Positions 6,617 to 7,029 of a DNA stretch of 7,029 nt are shown one piece after another. The stretch comes from Bacillota bacterium (GTDB lineage: Bacteria > Bacillota_I > Bacilli_A > Acholeplasmatales > Acholeplasmataceae), in NCBI GenBank assembly GCA_023458995.1, contig JAEWVV010000038.1, positions 1-7,029 of the forward strand, given 5' to 3'. Positions within the stretch are counted from its first letter, which is position 1; every line of letters begins with the position of its first letter. The notes below the pieces were generated by a model that did not search any database, was not told where the DNA came from, and saw only the letters and a program-made list of their open reading frames with translations. Made by a program: the position numbers and the translations under genes.

Positions 6617-6659
6617 AAAATAAAAAACTTCAACCATGATTTTACCATGATTAAAGTTT
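6617..6659 (-). terminator. Strong rho-independent terminator at the end of recX
   Basis: The minus-strand RNA folds as a 16-bp stem (arms 6644-6659 and 6625-6640) with a 3-nt AAA loop; 13 Watson-Crick pairs and three G-U wobbles. It is followed by a U-rich run, UUUAUUUU (6624-6617). The recX stop codon (TAA, 6653-6651) lies in the first arm. The amidohydrolase ribosome site starts at the next base, so this may act as an intra-operon attenuator and not as a full stop. Confidence 0.75.
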
Positions 6660-7029
6660 ATTTTTCTCCATATAGGCTTTGATGAGATCATAGGAAAAAC
6701 CTTTTTGATATAGTTTTTCTTTAATCTTATAGTCTAATTCATAACCTGATAACTTATTTTGATAGCTTCTATAAATCTTTTGATAACTCGATTCCAAAAG
6801 CTTTTCTTCATCAAAAGATACAAAATCACTTAAATCAACTAACACTTTATCGATGACTTCAAGATGAAATCCTTTAGATAGCATATGCATCTTAACCGAT
6901 TGAAACGCTTGTTTTTTCGTTTTCTTTGTTAATTGTTTCAATTTGCTTTGAATCATGGGATAGAGTATCTCATATTCATCATAAGAAGACCACAGGACGT
7001 TAATAAGCCCCTCTTTAAGACCTTTTTGT
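6651..7029 (-). CDS. recX: RecX, regulator of RecA (3' part only)
   Basis: The frame is open from the window edge through 125 codons to TAA at 6653-6651, so the gene's 5' end lies beyond 7029; the ATG at 6956 is internal. Seen: three repeats of the RecX helical unit, QKGLKEGLINVL (residues 1-12 of the visible part), SKGFHLEVIDKVL (51-63) and QKGFSYDLIKAYM (108-120), each with the KG(F/L)xxxxI pattern. The last repeat is at the C-terminus, as usual in RecX. Known: RecX binds RecA filaments on single-stranded DNA and modulates strand exchange and SOS induction. It is followed by a strong hairpin, with the amidohydrolase gene 46 nt downstream. No recA is visible, but in this group recX often stands apart from it. 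The small size and sequence divergence leave some doubt over the name. Confidence 0.8.
   Translation of the reverse strand, partial: QKGLKEGLINVLWSSYDEYEILYPMIQSKLKQLTKKTKKQAFQSVKMHMLSKGFHLEVIDKVLVDLSDFVSFDEEKLLESSYQKIYRSYQNKLSGYELDYKIKEKLYQKGFSYDLIKAYMEKNKL

Noticed and set aside
6605..6691. ATG start for the hydrolase at 6691 (or 6637)
   Set aside because: The extension comes from the recX end and the terminator hairpin, and lacks ribosome sites; GAGGTG plus TTG at 6604 fits the protein family start.
6651..6956. recX as a complete 101-residue gene starting at 6956
   Set aside because: The frame stays open upstream to the window edge and encodes another RecX-like repeat (QKGLKEGLINVL), so the ATG is internal.
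1..7029. CRISPR arrays, insertion sequences, tRNA or rRNA genes, phage attachment sites
   Set aside because: I looked on both strands for regularly spaced repeats, transposase motifs, tRNA arms and terminal inverted repeats and saw none.

Overview
The window is AT-rich, and every gene I can support lies on the minus strand, so transcription runs from position 7029 down to 1. TGA acts as a normal stop (it ends jetA and the thioredoxin-fold gene), so this is genetic code 11, not the Mycoplasma code. Low GC, strong AAGGAGG-type ribosome sites, extended -10 promoters and a CshA-type helicase with a C-terminal RNA-binding domain suggest a low-GC Firmicute or a standard-code Mollicute such as an Acholeplasma relative. 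That placement is an inference from style, not a match.

Layout in transcription order: (1) 7029-6651, the 3' part of recX (RecA modulator), cut by the window edge and ending in a strong terminator hairpin; (2) 6604-5126, a metal-dependent hydrolase of the YtcJ-like amidohydrolase family, starting with TTG, whose ribosome site directly abuts the recX terminator; (3) 5052-4405, a cytoplasmic DsbA/FrnE-like thioredoxin-fold protein with its own good promoter and a terminator that includes its stop codon; (4) 4269-2605, a DEAD-box RNA helicase with an Arg/Ser/Gly-rich linker and a DbpA-type RNA-binding domain, with its own promoter; (5) 2515-1, the start of a Wadjet defence operon: jetA (kleisin), jetB (KITE subunit) and the first 173 codons of jetC (SMC-like ATPase with Walker A). 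jetC continues past position 1, and jetD, the nuclease, should follow outside the window.

The first four genes are housekeeping or general metabolism and look independently transcribed, apart from recX and the hydrolase, which may be linked by readthrough. The last three form a tightly coupled operon: jetA/jetB overlap by ATGA, and jetC starts 23 nt inside jetB. JetA, JetB and JetC are expected to assemble into a MukBEF-like loop-extruding ATPase that senses small circular DNA and presents it to JetD for cleavage. Wadjet is a described system, so it is the most notable content here but not a new one. Less ordinary are the regulatory layouts: a palindrome/terminator overlapping the likely jetA start of transcription, a terminator touching the next gene's ribosome site, and a thioredoxin-fold protein whose CxxC has become SxxC while it keeps a C-terminal cysteine cluster.

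No gene-free stretch exceeds 300 bases; the longest is 4270-4404 (135 nt), which holds the cshA promoter and the terminator of the preceding gene. I see no tRNA, rRNA, CRISPR array, insertion sequence or attachment site.
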